From: Paenibacillus sp. 1_12
GTDB taxonomy: Bacteria; Bacillota; Bacilli; Paenibacillales; NBRC-103111
DNA: 64,000 nt
Assembly: GCF_900114475.1 (NCBI RefSeq)
Contig: NZ_FOTE01000016.1
Location: 1-64,000 of the forward strand
Direction: 5' to 3'
The notes under the pieces were generated by a model, which saw nothing but the letters and a program-made list of their open reading frames with translations, was not told the DNA's origin and made no database searches. The stretch's first letter is position 1, and every line of letters begins with the position of its first letter. A program made the translations under genes and the position numbers. Shown here piece by piece: positions 1 to 9,155 of the stretch.

Positions 1-233
1 TCTCCGTACTCACTGGTTACTCTCTTCTTACTCTTTCCATTACGGCTGTTTGATGTTGTTTTGTTCTCTACTTCATGCTTTTGGTAGCCTAAATGCGTAT
101 CCATTTCCGCTTCCAGCATCTCTTGAATCGTCTCGGCAAATAGATTCTTTAATGCGTTTTGGGCATCTTGAGCTGTTACCAACTTATTTTCCTTGATAAA
201 TTCGCGGAGCTGCTGCTTTGTCCATAATCCCAT
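1..233 (-). CDS. IS256-family (Mutator-type) transposase, N-terminal part
   Basis: The reverse strand from the ATG at 233 encodes about 77 residues before the edge. It starts MGLWTKQQLREFIKENKL and continues with an AETIQEMLEAEMDTHLGY segment, then NSRNGKSKKRV. This is the characteristic N-terminus of IS256-family transposases, where the 'EAEMDxHLGY' and 'RNGKSKK' blocks are strongly conserved. The catalytic DDE domain is outside the window. An AAGGTTGGGG-like Shine-Dalgarno precedes the ATG. Family identity is firm; activity cannot be assessed. Confidence 0.85.
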   Translation of the reverse strand, partial: MGLWTKQQLREFIKENKLVTAQDAQNALKNLFAETIQEMLEAEMDTHLGYQKHEVENKTTSNSRNGKSKKRVTSEYG

Positions 234-306
234 GTGTTCTCCCCAACCTTTCCTATACTTCCATTTTAATAGGTTTAGGAGTTTACACAAACTATTTTAC
301 AGACTC
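1..306 (-). mobile_element. IS256-family insertion sequence, one end only
   Basis: The window opens inside an IS256-type element. Its transposase reads leftward off the edge, and about 50 bp upstream of the start codon lies a terminal-repeat-like sequence (281-306; minus strand begins GAGTCTGTAAAATAGTTTGT) of the kind that ends IS256 elements. The other end is outside the window, so target duplication and integrity cannot be judged. The outer boundary at about 306 is inferred from the repeat-like sequence only. Confidence 0.7.
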
Positions 307-356
307 TTTTTATTGAACTAAGGGAGCTTAGTTAAATAAGGGAGAACTATAATAAG

Positions 357-392
357 AAAACTCACCATTATTGCGGCGAGTTTTGTTTTTTT
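357..392 (+). terminator. Rho-independent terminator-like hairpin
   Basis: AAAACTC and GAGTTTT arms (extended by CC/GG with one mismatch) around a short loop are followed by a run of seven T on the plus strand. No intact plus-strand gene lies upstream, so it probably served a gene interrupted by the IS256 element. Confidence 0.5.
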
Positions 393-455
393 ATATATGC
401 CAATAACAAATTCAAAACACGGTACACCTTGTTAGCACCTTATTCGCAGTTATGG

Positions 456-984
456 TCATTCCATTGCACTTTTCATTGCCATGTACATATTTTCTACGTG
501 CTTGTCAACATCATCCCGCGACATGCGTAAGCGATCCACGGAAGTACCATATCCAATTTCCTTTTTACCCTCTTCTAGTCCTTTGTAAATTCCATCTGCG
601 AAGGCATCTAGTGGTTCTCCATGCACATGCAACCCCGCTCCACCTAAATCTGTATTCACTGCTGGAGGAGCAACTTCAATTACTTCTACAGACGTTTCAG
701 ACAGTTGATGTCTTAGACTCATTGTAAATGAATGAATCGCCGCTTTTGTTGCTGAATATATCGGAGCAATCACAAACGGTGTAAAAGCTAACCCGGATAT
801 CACGTTAATGATAGCAGCCTCTTCTTTTGTTGCAAAATATGGAGCGAACAGCATAGAGAGATGGAAAGGTGCTTCAATGTTGGTTGTGATTTCTTTACAA
901 AAATAACTCCAATTGTTTTTCGCATCGGCTTTAAACACATTAAAGCGTTGTTGAATCCCTGCATTATTAACTAATACATTCACT
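456..984 (-). pseudogene. Short-chain dehydrogenase (SDR), 5'-truncated remnant
   Basis: The C-terminal two thirds of a classical SDR are readable: NVLVNNAGI (end of beta-4, the NNAG motif), a central helix, and the catalytic YSATKAA motif, then a C-terminus with NTDLGG and HVEN. The N-terminal Rossmann TGxxxGxG region and about 80 residues are absent. The frame opens further upstream, but those residues belong to another gene remnant (985-1107) read in a different frame, so the apparent in-frame start near 1049 is not authentic. DltE-like SDRs of about 245 residues are the closest type I recognise. No NAD(P) site means no function. Confidence 0.7.
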
Positions 985-1107
985 ATTGCAATGCAAATCA
1001 TGTTTGATGATTTCCATTTCGCGCTGCACAATAGCCGGATCGAATACATCGAGAGACGATGATTGTTGGCCTCGAGTGAACGTCCCTACATCATAATTAA
1101 CGCCTTT
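985..1107 (-). pseudogene. Short N-terminal fragment of an unrelated gene fused to the SDR remnant
   Basis: Reading the minus strand in the frame beginning near 1107 gives KGVNYDVGTFTRG, then DVFDPAIVQREMEIIKHDLH, ending CN at the SDR junction. This resembles the N-terminus of a TIM-barrel-like family often labelled 'abortive infection protein' or glycosyl-hydrolase-like, recalled from memory. A stop (TAA) lies two codons upstream of the first residues, so the start codon is gone as well. The frame differs from the SDR's, showing a deletion join at 984/985 rather than a real fusion protein. The family label is tentative. Confidence 0.4.
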
Positions 1108-1304
1108 ACAGTATTAGCCCAACTCTTATAGAGCCTGGATAAATAATTTGCCATGCAGACGCTCTTCGGGATAAAATATGAGCATTAGTTGGACAGCGTA
1201 TACTGCACCGTCCAAAAAGCAGTATGGGATTATTAAAAGGTCGGTAGGTTATTATCGTATCACAGCAAGGTCCGGTTTGAGTAATTTAACGGGGAGTCGA
1301 TGCC

Positions 1305-3146
1305 ATGAGAGGGATACATTTAAGCATTAAAAACAAATTGATCATTTATTTCCTGATCTCTATTCTTTTGCCAACAACAATTATTTCGATTATTTTTTAT
1401 ACCCGATCTTCTGAAATCATCACAGATAAGATCAATTTATCGATTGTCAAAAACTTAAGCTCCGTGGAGTCCATTCTGCTGCAAAAGCTGGATTCGATCA
1501 ATGATTTTTCCGTATTGATGGCGCTTAACCCTGAGCTGCAGCATATTATAAGCTCACCTCAGCCGGACAATGCGGATGGTATTATTGATGAGATTGTGAA
1601 ACTGGACCGAATATTGGATAGCTATTATTTGTCAGATTTTTCGGCATTGACGAAGACAGCGCTCTATCCCAAATTATTTGTAGTAAACCGACCTCAGTAT
1701 AAAGACGTAAATATTACAGATAAGGTTTTTGACATCAGCGCTGTAGAGAATCAAAAATGGTATTCGCAGCTTCCGAATCAGTTGACGATTGTTGGGATCG
1801 ATCACATCACGATGTTTGGGAAAAAGATTCAAACGATGAAGATAGCCAAGAAATTAGTAGCGCTAAGAGCTGCTGATATGGCACCGTATGCAGCGCTGTT
1901 GACTACTGATATCGACGCAAACTTTTTCGTTGACCTGTTAAAAAATTATAAAATTACACCTGGAAGCTCAATATCATTGCTTAATGCTGATGGAGATGTG
2001 CTTCTTAGCAGTGATGTATCCTCTCACGGCCCCCACTCGGTTAAGGATTCGGAAGTGATCCGAAAGCTGGTAAAAGACATGCATGACCAAGCTGAACAAT
2101 CTCATATGGATCACATAGATGGTAAACCGATGCTCATCTCAACTAATTATATCGTACCGCTGAAGTGGACAATTCTTTCCTTAACACCATTGAATGAAGT
2201 TAATATTGAACAAAAAAAACTGAACCAAATCATGGTTTTCGTCATTGTGATCTGTATGTTATTTGCCTTACTTACGGCGTTGGTCCTTTCAGGCAATATA
2301 TCCAAGCCCATACTGGCCTTGGTAAAATCGATGTCTACCATTGAGCACGGTAATTTTGATATTAAACTAAGATATCGCAAGAAGGATGAGTTCGGTATTT
2401 TGTTTGAACAATACAAGCAGATGATGGAGAAGATCAAAGATCTGGTCGAAAGATTGTATGTGAGCGAGGTGAGTAAGAAGGAAGCGGAATTACAAGCTAA
2501 GGACGCGGAGCTGAAGGCCTTACAGGCGCAGATTAATCCGCACTTTTTGTACAATGCCTTGGATTCAATTAATTTATATGCAATGAGATACAATGTTCCT
2601 AATATTAGTGATATGGTTAGTTCGTTATCCAACTTTTTTAGGTATGGTCTTAGCAAAGGGAAGAGCATTATCACGCTTAATGATGAAAAAAAGCATGTGG
2701 AGAGCTATCTGGAAATTCAAAAAATGCGTTTTGGCGGCAAGCTGAACTATACTTTGGACTTTCCCAATGATATTCTGCAATGTCTGACAGTTAAATTAAT
2801 TTTACAACCACTGGTTGAAAATTCAATTATACATGGTATTCAAAAGGTGGATGGTGAGGGCTGGATACGTTTAAGCGTCGTCAAGCAGGGGGAGAAGCTG
2901 CAAATCAGTATTTCCGATAACGGTGCAGGCGCTAATGTGGAAGAGATGCATGAAATGCTGGACTTTGAAAGCCATACGTCCAAATCGTTTGGTACGAGAA
3001 ATGTAAACGAGCGGATTAAACGACTATTTGGGATGAAATATGGTGTGCGTTTTTATATCAATGAGGACGGCGGTTTAACGTCGGTAGTAGAAATTCCAAT
3101 TTTATGGACAATGGAGGGTTACCATGTTGAGGATGGTATTAGCTGA
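1305..3146 (+). CDS. YesM-type sensor histidine kinase
   Basis: A 613-residue membrane kinase. One membrane segment lies at about 12-32 and a second at about 307-330, enclosing a roughly 270-residue extracellular Cache-like sensor. Then come a HAMP linker, a short coiled coil, a His_kinase (LytS/YesM-type) domain with the phospho-acceptor in QINPHFLYNALDSINLY (His413), and an HATPase domain with N-box EN at 505-506, DNGAGAN and SFGTRNVNERI motifs. A GGGGAG ribosome site precedes the ATG. It overlaps the response-regulator gene by 23 bp, so the two are one translationally coupled operon. YesM/YesN pairs usually sense an extracellular sugar and switch on the adjacent ABC transporter, which follows here. 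Confidence 0.92.
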   Translation: MRGIHLSIKNKLIIYFLISILLPTTIISIIFYTRSSEIITDKINLSIVKNLSSVESILLQKLDSINDFSVLMALNPELQHIISSPQPDNADGIIDEIVKLDRILDSYYLSDFSALTKTALYPKLFVVNRPQYKDVNITDKVFDISAVENQKWYSQLPNQLTIVGIDHITMFGKKIQTMKIAKKLVALRAADMAPYAALLTTDIDANFFVDLLKNYKITPGSSISLLNADGDVLLSSDVSSHGPHSVKDSEVIRKLVKDMHDQAEQSHMDHIDGKPMLISTNYIVPLKWTILSLTPLNEVNIEQKKLNQIMVFVIVICMLFALLTALVLSGNISKPILALVKSMSTIEHGNFDIKLRYRKKDEFGILFEQYKQMMEKIKDLVERLYVSEVSKKEAELQAKDAELKALQAQINPHFLYNALDSINLYAMRYNVPNISDMVSSLSNFFRYGLSKGKSIITLNDEKKHVESYLEIQKMRFGGKLNYTLDFPNDILQCLTVKLILQPLVENSIIHGIQKVDGEGWIRLSVVKQGEKLQISISDNGAGANVEEMHEMLDFESHTSKSFGTRNVNERIKRLFGMKYGVRFYINEDGGLTSVVEIPILWTMEGYHVEDGIS

Positions 3147-4746
3147 TGATGATTTTATTGTAAGAGAAACCTTGAGGGAGGTTATTCCCTGGGAGGAATA
3201 CGGAATTACGATTGTAGGAGAAGCCGAGCATGGACAGCAAGCTTTTGATCTGTGCAGTGAATTAGCTCCCGATATTTTGTTTACGGATATCAAGATGCCT
3301 TTTATGGATGGCTTGGAAGTGGCTATGAATTTGAAGGAAGCAGGCAGCAGAACCAAAATTATCATTATAAGCGGCATCCAGGATTTTAATTATGCCAAAA
3401 CCGCATTGGAAATTAACGCTGAAGGCTATATTCTCAAACCGATCAAGATCAATGATATTCGTGAGGTGATCACGAAGGTTGTAAGCAATATCGATATGGA
3501 ACGTAACATGCACCACAAGATTGAACAGCTCAAGCAGCAGTTGAATGGAAATTCCAGACTCATGAAAGAAAAGTTTTTAAGGGATTTGCTGTTAGGCATT
3601 ACCTTTAATGGACAGGAGATCCGAGATAAGCTGGATTACTTTCAATTACCGCTGCAAGCCGATAACTGCTTGATGGTTGCCGTTATGCAAATGGACAACT
3701 ATTTGAAGCAAATAGAAAACAAGAAAGAAGCAGAGAAACAGCTAATGAGTTTTTCCATTCAAAATATTACAGACGAGATCTTTCGGAATTATGATGCTGG
3801 TATCGTTCATTGCTTGAATGAGAACGAGTTTGTGCTAATCTTCAATGAAAAGTCGCAGCACGACGATAAACATATCCAAATCTGTGAGGAAATTATCCAG
3901 TCCTTATTTAAATATTTGAAAATCTCCGTCTCTATTGGAACCGGCAATCAGGTGGGAAGCATTGACCGCGTGTACGGTTCTTATAAAAATGCGGTTCATG
4001 CTGTGCAGCATAAATTTTATACGGGCCTGCGCTCCATCATTCGCATTGAAGACATTACCAATCCGTGGCATGCCAATCGTGAGCTGGATTCCATGGATTA
4101 TACGAACTTGTTCGAAGCGGAGAACCGATTAATCGGCTTTATGATGCTCGGTGATACGAATGGCGGTTTACAGCTGCTTGATACGATTTTTAATGGGTTT
4201 CTGAACTCCGATGTGGAGTCTATCCGAGGCTTTTGCATGGAATTAATCAGTGGAACCTACCGAAAAGTATATGAAATGGGCGAGGATTTGGAGCGAATTC
4301 TTCCTAACCGCAATCTGGTTCTGTTTAATATATTAAAGGCAGAACATATCCAGGAAATGAAGCTGCTCATGACCTCAATTTTTGTTGAGGCAGCCAATTA
4401 TTACACACACAAGTATAACCAGAAGCATCTGGATCTTGTGAACAAAATCAAAGCTATTATTAAAAGGCAGTATACGCAAAACTTGAGTCTATCGGAAATC
4501 GCTGATGAGGTTTTTATGTCGGTTACTTATATTTGTTCGGTTTTCAAAAGAGAAACGGGTGAGACAATCAATGAGTATTTGAACCAGGTCAGGATGGAGG
4601 AAGCAGGACGTTTATTAAAAACAACCAAAATGAAAATATGGGAAATCGCAGAAGGGCTCGGCTACGATAACCACAATTACTTTAGTACGGCATTTAAGAA
4701 ATATACGGGACTCCAACCCCAGCAATACCGGAATGAGCATAAGTAA
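3124..4746 (+). CDS. YesN-type response regulator with AraC DNA-binding domain
   Basis: A 540-residue protein with an N-terminal receiver domain (acidic pocket DDD at 8-10, phospho-acceptor Asp55 in LFTDIKMPFMDG, conserved Lys in ILKPI), a long middle region typical of YesN proteins, and two C-terminal AraC helix-turn-helix motifs (about 440-540: LSEIADEVFMSVTYICSVFK and IAEGLGYDNHNYFSTAFKK). It is the partner of the upstream kinase and most likely activates the transporter operon starting at 4902. An AT-rich gap of about 155 bp separates it from that operon and contains the cre-like site. Confidence 0.92.
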   Translation: MLRMVLADDDFIVRETLREVIPWEEYGITIVGEAEHGQQAFDLCSELAPDILFTDIKMPFMDGLEVAMNLKEAGSRTKIIIISGIQDFNYAKTALEINAEGYILKPIKINDIREVITKVVSNIDMERNMHHKIEQLKQQLNGNSRLMKEKFLRDLLLGITFNGQEIRDKLDYFQLPLQADNCLMVAVMQMDNYLKQIENKKEAEKQLMSFSIQNITDEIFRNYDAGIVHCLNENEFVLIFNEKSQHDDKHIQICEEIIQSLFKYLKISVSIGTGNQVGSIDRVYGSYKNAVHAVQHKFYTGLRSIIRIEDITNPWHANRELDSMDYTNLFEAENRLIGFMMLGDTNGGLQLLDTIFNGFLNSDVESIRGFCMELISGTYRKVYEMGEDLERILPNRNLVLFNILKAEHIQEMKLLMTSIFVEAANYYTHKYNQKHLDLVNKIKAIIKRQYTQNLSLSEIADEVFMSVTYICSVFKRETGETINEYLNQVRMEEAGRLLKTTKMKIWEIAEGLGYDNHNYFSTAFKKYTGLQPQQYRNEHK

Positions 4747-4846
4747 TTAGAGTAGTCCTTAAGATATTAGAGTCTTTATCATAAGTTAATGCACTGACTT
4801 TAGAGCATCATTCCATTATGATCAATAGTGTAATCACAGCTTATTG

Positions 4847-4860
4847 TCTAAGCGCTTACA
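4847..4860 (+). promoter_or_regulatory. cre-like catabolite-repression site
   Basis: TCTAAGCGCTTACA matches the CcpA operator consensus (ideal TGTAAGCGCTTACA) at all but two positions. It sits about 40 bp before the binding-protein start codon, the position expected for carbon catabolite control of a sugar transporter operon. The promoter itself is not obvious. Confidence 0.6.
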
Positions 4861-4901
4861 CAAGGCTGGATTATCTATAAATAGAATAGGGCGGTGTTAG
4901 A

Positions 4902-6296
4902 ATGGGCTTGAACATGGGCAAATGGACAGGCATGGTATTAATGACAGCCATGGGTACGACGTTGCTGGCAGGCTGCAGCTCCACTCCAGAGAAAACTACA
5001 GGAGCATCGGGTGTTACTGGCACACCGGATAACAAAGTAGTGACGATACGCTTGTGGCACAACGATAAGAGCGAATTTATGAAACGCAAAATGGATGAAT
5101 TTAACGCTACGATTGGCAAAGAGCAGGGAATCAACCTGGAGTTTCGCGCGATGGGTAATGATTATGCGGATGCCCTGAAGGTTGCGTTGGCCGCAGATCA
5201 GGGACCTGAGCTGTATAAGTTCGTGGGAACGGTTAAGGACCCGTTCATCAATGCAGGCTGGATGCTTCCGCTTGAGGATTTTGCCAAAGCTCCTGAGTTT
5301 CTAAAGGACTATAAAGATATGATTATTCCGGAATATAACACGTACAAAGGGAAAACCTATTCGGTTCCATTCGTAGTGATTACGACCAAAATGCTATATA
5401 ACAAGCGGTTATTTGAAAAAGCGGGTATCAAAGAAGTTCCGCAAACCTGGGATGAGGTTGTTTCGGCTGCGAAAAAAATTACAGCTGCAGGTGAAGGTAA
5501 GGAATATGGCTTTGGTACACATCTCAAGGATGTAGGCGCGATGGGCGGCAAATGGTCGAATGCCGTGATGTTCGCTCCATCGGTTGGACATATGGGATAC
5601 GACTTCCAGAAGGGTCAATACCGATTTATCGATTTCAAACCGATTCTGGAAAAGATTGTTCAGATGAAGCAGGATAAGAGCATTTTTCCAGGAGCTGAGG
5701 GGATGGCGATTGATAATTTGCGAGCTCAGTTTGCTGAGGGACGAATTGGTATGATGATGGGCGCGAGCTGGGAAGTCACTAACTTAACTGACGCCTTAAA
5801 GCCAAAGGATGATTGGGGCGTTGCGCATGTACCGGTGTTGGACACAGCTAAGCGCTATAAAGAATATGCCCAAATCGGCGATTATCTGGTCTTTGGAGCA
5901 GCTGCCAAAAAAAATCCGGAAAAAAGCTTTATTGTTTATGAATATGTACACAGCAAGAAGTTCCAAAGGGATATGCACGAAGAAGGCGTAGATTTTATGG
6001 CAAATGCCAAAGCAATCGAAGGAGCAAAAACACCTGATAAGAAGGGTTGGAAGGAGTTTTCTGATTTAAGCACCTCCTATTTTACCAAAACACCACCGGA
6101 TGGAGCGATCAAGCTGGAGGGTGATACGTATCAGAATACGATTGGCAAGATTTTATCAGGCTCCGTAACGGATATCGGTAAAGAACTGGAAGGTCTTGAC
6201 AAACGATACAACGACGCTTTGACGCGGGCGATCAAGGAAGGTTTTGATCTCGGTCCATTCAAGGACGGAGCTTGGGACACCAGATTGAAACCATGA
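4902..6296 (+). CDS. ABC transporter sugar-binding lipoprotein (solute-binding family 1)
   Basis: A 464-residue exported lipoprotein: a short hydrophobic signal peptide ending in the lipobox LLAGC (Cys25), then a family-1 extracellular solute-binding domain (TIRLWHNDKSEFMKRKMDEF, PELYKFVG, YKGKTYSVPFVV, YNKRLFEKAGI, PQTWDEV, all typical of carbohydrate-binding proteins of the CUT1 class). GGCGGTG precedes the ATG; an internal Met5 is an alternative start. It heads a transporter operon followed by two permeases. No ATPase gene is nearby, as is common for CUT1 systems that share an MsmX-type ATPase encoded elsewhere. Confidence 0.92.
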   Translation: MGLNMGKWTGMVLMTAMGTTLLAGCSSTPEKTTGASGVTGTPDNKVVTIRLWHNDKSEFMKRKMDEFNATIGKEQGINLEFRAMGNDYADALKVALAADQGPELYKFVGTVKDPFINAGWMLPLEDFAKAPEFLKDYKDMIIPEYNTYKGKTYSVPFVVITTKMLYNKRLFEKAGIKEVPQTWDEVVSAAKKITAAGEGKEYGFGTHLKDVGAMGGKWSNAVMFAPSVGHMGYDFQKGQYRFIDFKPILEKIVQMKQDKSIFPGAEGMAIDNLRAQFAEGRIGMMMGASWEVTNLTDALKPKDDWGVAHVPVLDTAKRYKEYAQIGDYLVFGAAAKKNPEKSFIVYEYVHSKKFQRDMHEEGVDFMANAKAIEGAKTPDKKGWKEFSDLSTSYFTKTPPDGAIKLEGDTYQNTIGKILSGSVTDIGKELEGLDKRYNDALTRAIKEGFDLGPFKDGAWDTRLKP

Positions 6297-6324
6297 CAGA
6301 TGTTTGGCAGGAAAGGAGCAGCTT

Positions 6325-7266
6325 ATGAAGACCGCAACACTGAAATACCGCCAAAAGGATGAGCATTCCATCGTGGGCAGGATGCTCGGTAAAGATTCGT
6401 TTCAAGCTTATCTGATGCTGCTGCCGATGCTGATCGGGTTTGCATTCTTTACAATTTATCCCATGCTATGGCTGATGAAATGGGCATTTTATGATTATGA
6501 TGGCATAACGACGGCCAAATTCATCGGAATAGATAATTTTATAAGAGCTTTTACACGAGATCCCAAATATTGGGAGGCGCTGCTAAATACATTCATAATA
6601 GTTTTTGCCAAACTAGCGATTGAATTTCCGTTGGCCTTGTTCCTGGCGGTGCTGCTTAATAAAGGGACGCGAATCAATTCGATGTTTCGTACCGCTTTCT
6701 TTATGCCGACGATTATTAGTACAGCGGTCATCGGTCTGATTTTCTTCCTCATGTTCGAGCCTTACCAAGGTATCGTGAACCAGGTGTTTATCAAAACTGG
6801 ACTCATGGACACCTCGATTGAATGGTTTGGTACGAAGGCACTTGCTAACACCATCATTGTCATTGCCAGTGTTTGGCACAATTTCGGAATTAATATGGTG
6901 TTTTTTCTAATGGGTATGCAGACGATACCTAACGAATTGTATGAATGTGCTGAAATCGATGGGGTAACCCGGTGGCAAAAGTTCATCTATATTACGCTGC
7001 CGATGCTGGCGCCTATCATGAAAGTCTTATTGATGCTGGCGATCATTGGAAGTATGAAGATGGCCGACTTGGTACTCGTACTTACGAACGGACAGCCTGG
7101 GGGACAGACGGAAGTGGTCATGACCTATGTATTCAAATACTTCTTCTCCTACGGAGTATCCGATTCGATGAATCAGTTCGGTTATGCGTCTTCGCTTTCA
7201 GTCATTACGGCCATGGTGCTTGCTGTGATAACCGGATTATATTATAAGCTGACCAAAAATGATTAA
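6325..7266 (+). CDS. Carbohydrate ABC transporter permease 1 (MalF/UgpA type)
   Basis: A 313-residue inner-membrane protein with six hydrophobic segments; the first follows ...FQAYLMLLPMLIGFAFFTIYP. It carries the permease EAA loop (LYECAEIDGVTRWQKFIYIT) that contacts the ATPase. The start is placed at the ATG at 6325 because AAAGGAG lies 7 bp before it; an in-frame TTG 21 bp upstream overlaps that site and is less likely. It lies 28 bp after the binding-protein gene and acts as one half of the membrane channel. Confidence 0.9.
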   Translation: MKTATLKYRQKDEHSIVGRMLGKDSFQAYLMLLPMLIGFAFFTIYPMLWLMKWAFYDYDGITTAKFIGIDNFIRAFTRDPKYWEALLNTFIIVFAKLAIEFPLALFLAVLLNKGTRINSMFRTAFFMPTIISTAVIGLIFFLMFEPYQGIVNQVFIKTGLMDTSIEWFGTKALANTIIVIASVWHNFGINMVFFLMGMQTIPNELYECAEIDGVTRWQKFIYITLPMLAPIMKVLLMLAIIGSMKMADLVLVLTNGQPGGQTEVVMTYVFKYFFSYGVSDSMNQFGYASSLSVITAMVLAVITGLYYKLTKND

Positions 7267-7304
7267 ACCGTTTATTAGGAACCGAGGAGGTGCAATTGCT
7301 TCAC

Positions 7305-8147
7305 ATGAATAACCATAAGGCCATCTCTTCCACGATACTGTATACGGGGCTAAGTATACTCTTTGTTCTGACGTTATTTCCTATTTTGTATACGATGCTC
7401 TCATCCTTCAAGACCAACCTGGAGGTGATGTCCTCGGGCAGTTTGCTTCCAACCAGCTTCAGTGTTAAAAACTATGTCGATGCTTGGAAGCTGGGACATT
7501 TCGATTTGTATACGTGGAATAGTATTTATATGACATTTTTCATTGTAGTGGGCACTATTGTAACTTCGACCATGGGTGGATATGTGTTTTCCAGAGGGAA
7601 ATTTCCCGGTAAAAATTTGATTTTTGTCATTCTCGTATCTACGATGTTCATTTCTGCAGGTACCCTGTATCTGTATCCACAGCTGATCGTTGCCAAATTA
7701 TTCCATCTCAACACTTCGCTGTGGGGAGTTATCATTATTAACATATTGGGCTTTAACATTACTCAGCTGTACATTGCCCGCAAATATATCGATACGATTT
7801 CTCCGGAAATTGATGAAGCAGCCAAGATGGACGGATGCAGTTTTTTCAGAATATTTTGGAATATGATATTTCCTCTGATCAAGCCTTTGATTGCAACGAT
7901 TGGCCTATTATCCTTCATGAATGCATGGAACGATTATTTGCTTCCTATGGTATTCACAATTGGCAACCCGAATAATTCGCCACTTGTGGTCGGTGTCGTT
8001 GCACTTAAGAGTCGAGGAGAAACGGTAAGCTCGTGGAATTTGATGCTGGCTGGAACGACCATGTCGATCATCCCTATGCTGGTCGTATATTTGTTCTTGA
8101 ATCGTTTCTTTATAGCAGGATTGACGAGTGGAGCTATTAAAGGCTAG
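7305..8147 (+). CDS. Carbohydrate ABC transporter permease 2 (MalG/UgpE type)
   Basis: A 280-residue protein with six predicted membrane segments and the MalG-type EAA loop (EIDEAAKMDGCSFFRIFWNMIF). It is the second half of the membrane channel with the preceding gene. GAGGAGG at 7284-7290 is 14 bp from the ATG at 7305 and 5 bp from an in-frame TTG at 7296, so the true start may be the TTG; a GTG at 7290 overlaps the ribosome site. Confidence 0.9.
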   Translation: MNNHKAISSTILYTGLSILFVLTLFPILYTMLSSFKTNLEVMSSGSLLPTSFSVKNYVDAWKLGHFDLYTWNSIYMTFFIVVGTIVTSTMGGYVFSRGKFPGKNLIFVILVSTMFISAGTLYLYPQLIVAKLFHLNTSLWGVIIINILGFNITQLYIARKYIDTISPEIDEAAKMDGCSFFRIFWNMIFPLIKPLIATIGLLSFMNAWNDYLLPMVFTIGNPNNSPLVVGVVALKSRGETVSSWNLMLAGTTMSIIPMLVVYLFLNRFFIAGLTSGAIKG

Positions 8148-8187
8148 TAAACCATACAATAATGATAGAAATGGGAGGAAAAATATA

Positions 8188-9105
8188 ATGGCAGCAACAA
8201 TAACAGGGATTATTCCCGCACTGGTGACACCCTTCGACAAGTATGGCAATTTGGTAAAGAATTCAGCTGAAAAGCTGTTGGAAAAGTATGTAGAGGAACG
8301 CGCAGATGGCCTATACATGCTGGGTTACACAGGCGAAGGCAGGCTGATGTCGGTAGCTGAGAGAAAAGAGTGGACAGAGATCGTGCTTGGTATCAATAAC
8401 GGAAGGATACCGGTTATTGTACATGTCGGCTATTCCAATGAAGAAGAAGCCCTGGATTTAACCCGCCATGCAACAGAAGCAGGAGCATTTGCTGTGTCTT
8501 CGGTACCTTTATCCAACTCAGCTACGCTGCAGGAAAATGTGTTGTATTTTAAAAACCTCGCTGAAGCTTCCGATCTTCCTTTTTATATTTACTGGAATCA
8601 GGAGATTATTGATAATGAGACAGGAAAACGTGCAACTGCGCTGAAGCTTGTGGAAACGATGTCACAGGTCAGGAATTTTGCCGGTATTAAATATACGGAC
8701 AGCAACTTCTACTACTTGGAGCGCATCAGAAAATATATGCCGGAGCTGAATCTGCTGACCGGTGTCGATACAATGGTTCAAGCAGGAGCGCTGTTAGGTG
8801 CCGATGGAGCGATAGGTGCGCTGCAAAGTGTGACCTGCGGACATATGCGCGTTATGTGGGATGAATACAAGGCAGGTAATCTGGAAAAAGCACAAAAGCT
8901 GCAAATACAGGCAAACAACGTTTATGAAATGCTGGATCGTCCAGATGTTGGCGTGATTCCTGGTATTAAAGTGATTATGGAGCACGAAGGAATTCCTGGC
9001 TTGCCTAAATTGCCAACACCACCGCTTACTGATCCTGTTATTATTAAGCAATTATTAGACGTGTATGAAAGCAATATAGTAAATAAAGTGACAGCCAACT
9101 CGTAA
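8188..9105 (+). CDS. DapA/NanA-family aldolase or dehydratase 1
   Basis: A 305-residue (beta/alpha)8-barrel class I aldolase-superfamily protein. Family features visible: IPALVTPFD near the N-terminus, the GYTGEG loop (46-51, equivalent to the GTTGE of dihydrodipicolinate synthase), Tyr135 in YIYWNQ and the Schiff-base lysine Lys168 in GIKYTDSN. GGGAGG lies 9 bp before the ATG. Members act on pyruvate or 2-keto acids (N-acetylneuraminate lyase, 2-keto-3-deoxy-sugar-acid aldolases and dehydratases). In a sugar-transporter operon a sugar-acid or sialic-acid-like substrate is more plausible than lysine biosynthesis; the exact substrate is unknown. Confidence 0.87.
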   Translation: MAATITGIIPALVTPFDKYGNLVKNSAEKLLEKYVEERADGLYMLGYTGEGRLMSVAERKEWTEIVLGINNGRIPVIVHVGYSNEEEALDLTRHATEAGAFAVSSVPLSNSATLQENVLYFKNLAEASDLPFYIYWNQEIIDNETGKRATALKLVETMSQVRNFAGIKYTDSNFYYLERIRKYMPELNLLTGVDTMVQAGALLGADGAIGALQSVTCGHMRVMWDEYKAGNLEKAQKLQIQANNVYEMLDRPDVGVIPGIKVIMEHEGIPGLPKLPTPPLTDPVIIKQLLDVYESNIVNKVTANS

Positions 9106-9155
9106 TTCGATGCTGGAGTTTCGTATCGATTATATATCAGCAGCAGGAGGAATTT

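Noticed and set aside
2147-2674. Minus-strand frame of 175 codons inside the YesM-type kinase gene
   Set aside because: It is the shadow of a well-supported kinase gene and shows no family or ribosome site.
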